A stretch of 44,028 nt of DNA from Thermoleophilia bacterium. GTDB taxonomy: Bacteria > Actinomycetota > Thermoleophilia > Gaiellales > Gaiellaceae. Shown here piece by piece: positions 43,529 to 44,028 of the stretch (the first letter of the stretch is position 1; each line of letters begins with the position of its first letter). A program made the translations under genes and the position numbers. Below the pieces are notes generated by a model, which worked only from the letters and a program-made list of their open reading frames with translations, was not told the DNA's origin and searched no databases. Where the stretch lies: positions 1 to 44,028 of the forward strand of contig JAHDVS010000018.1 of the NCBI GenBank assembly GCA_023382435.1, written 5' to 3'.

Positions 43529-44028
43529 GGCTCGCTGTCCGTCGCGGCCCTGAGCTCGCCCAGGTACGGGTTGGTCGCGAGCTCGCGCCCGAGCGTGGTC
43601 ACGGGCCCGTGCCCCGGGTAGACGACGGTCTCGGCGGGAAGGCTCTCGGTAAGCGTCCGCAGCGACGCGAGCAGCGTCTCCCAGTCGGCTCCGGGGAGGT
43701 CGGTGCGCCCGACGGAGCCCGCGAACAGGACGTCCCCGGAGAAGAGGCAGCCATCCGCCGCGTAGGCGAGATGCCCGGGGGAGTGGCCGGGCACGGAGAT
43801 CGTCTCGAACGAGATACCGGCGAGCTCGATCGTCTCTCCGCCCTGGAGCAGCACCTCGGGCGTCCAGGAGCGCACGTGCACGCCCGGGGGCAGGTAGTCG
43901 GACACCCGCTCGAGCAGCGCGCGCTCGGCCTCGGCCATGTGCACGGGCGTGCCGGTCCCCTCGGCGAGGTCGGCGACGCCGCCCAGGTGATCCCAGTGGC
44001 CGTGAGTGACGAGGATCGCGACGCAGCG
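43525..44028 (-). CDS. MBL-fold metallo-hydrolase (glyoxalase II-like), C-terminal part
   Basis: 167 codons are visible; the N-terminus lies beyond the right edge. The metal motif THGHWDHLGG (HxHxDH) is near the cut end. GHSPGHLAY carries the next histidine, FSGDVLFAGSVGRTDLPG the bridging Asp, and VYPGHGPVTTLGRE the last histidine. This set defines YcbL/glyoxalase II-like hydrolases that cleave thioesters such as S-lactoylglutathione or analogues. The exact substrate is unknown. The stop overlaps the hisS start, and many bacteria keep such a gene directly upstream of hisS. Confidence 0.92.
   Translation of the reverse strand, partial: RCVAILVTHGHWDHLGGVADLAEGTGTPVHMAEAERALLERVSDYLPPGVHVRSWTPEVLLQGGETIELAGISFETISVPGHSPGHLAYAADGCLFSGDVLFAGSVGRTDLPGADWETLLASLRTLTESLPAETVVYPGHGPVTTLGRELATNPYLGELRAATDSEP

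Overview
The window is a compact, very GC-rich bacterial chromosome segment in which almost every gene lies on the minus strand. Consecutive genes mostly overlap by 4 to 30 bases, often as stop/start overlaps of the GTGA or ATGA kind, and many genes start with GTG. Gene content and order point to an actinomycete. The block tlyA-nadK-recN-steA-mctB-pyrG-NUDIX runs as in Mycobacterium tuberculosis Rv1694-Rv1700. Other features (two-subunit glyQ/glyS, an aroK-aroB fusion, recO-glyQ-glyS-PPDK regulator, efp-accB-accC-nusB) are shared with Firmicutes-like orders. My inference is a deep-branching actinobacterium, possibly class Thermoleophilia; no rRNA or tRNA gene is present to test this.

Layout in the direction of transcription (right to left). 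44028-37581: a cut MBL-fold hydrolase, hisS, aspS, a DivIVA-like coiled-coil gene, a duplicated 157-bp repeat, mnmA with an extra N-terminal domain, alaS and a DUF948-like membrane protein. 34952-32592: a plus-strand insert with a secreted LTD/cadherin/RTX protein, a strong hairpin and the C-terminal remnant of a response regulator. 32591-25746: ruvX, mltG and the shikimate genes aroE, aroC, aroKB and aroQ, with a VapBC toxin-antitoxin pair between aroE and aroC, then pepQ. 25608-20437: efp, a carboxyltransferase-like/AccB fusion, accC, nusB, an XseB-like gene and a farnesyl diphosphate synthase. 20386-19530: a RAYT (Y1 transposase) gene bounded by a 25-bp perfect inverted repeat. 19461-8725: tlyA, nadK, recN, steA, mctB/steB, a GT2-GT4 fusion, pyrG, an M20 peptidase, a DUF3866 protein and a NUDIX hydrolase. 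8671-1: ald, a small plus-strand membrane protein, deoB, deoA, mutM, recO, glyQ, glyS and the start of a PPDK/PEP-synthase regulatory protein.

The genes serve translation (four aminoacyl-tRNA synthetases, EF-P, MnmA, TlyA), chorismate synthesis, nucleotide and NADP metabolism, DNA repair and cell-envelope or division functions. The unusual content is of three kinds. First, domain fusions: a carboxyltransferase domain whose metal ligands are all replaced, joined to AccB; a degenerate IscU-like domain joined to MnmA; and GT2 joined to a shortened MraY-like GT4. Second, a RAYT gene with its palindromic repeats, whose relatives are tandemly duplicated 20 kb away and supply the stop codon of the DivIVA-like gene. 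Third, a toxin-antitoxin pair translationally coupled to aroC. No CRISPR array, prophage, rRNA or tRNA was seen.
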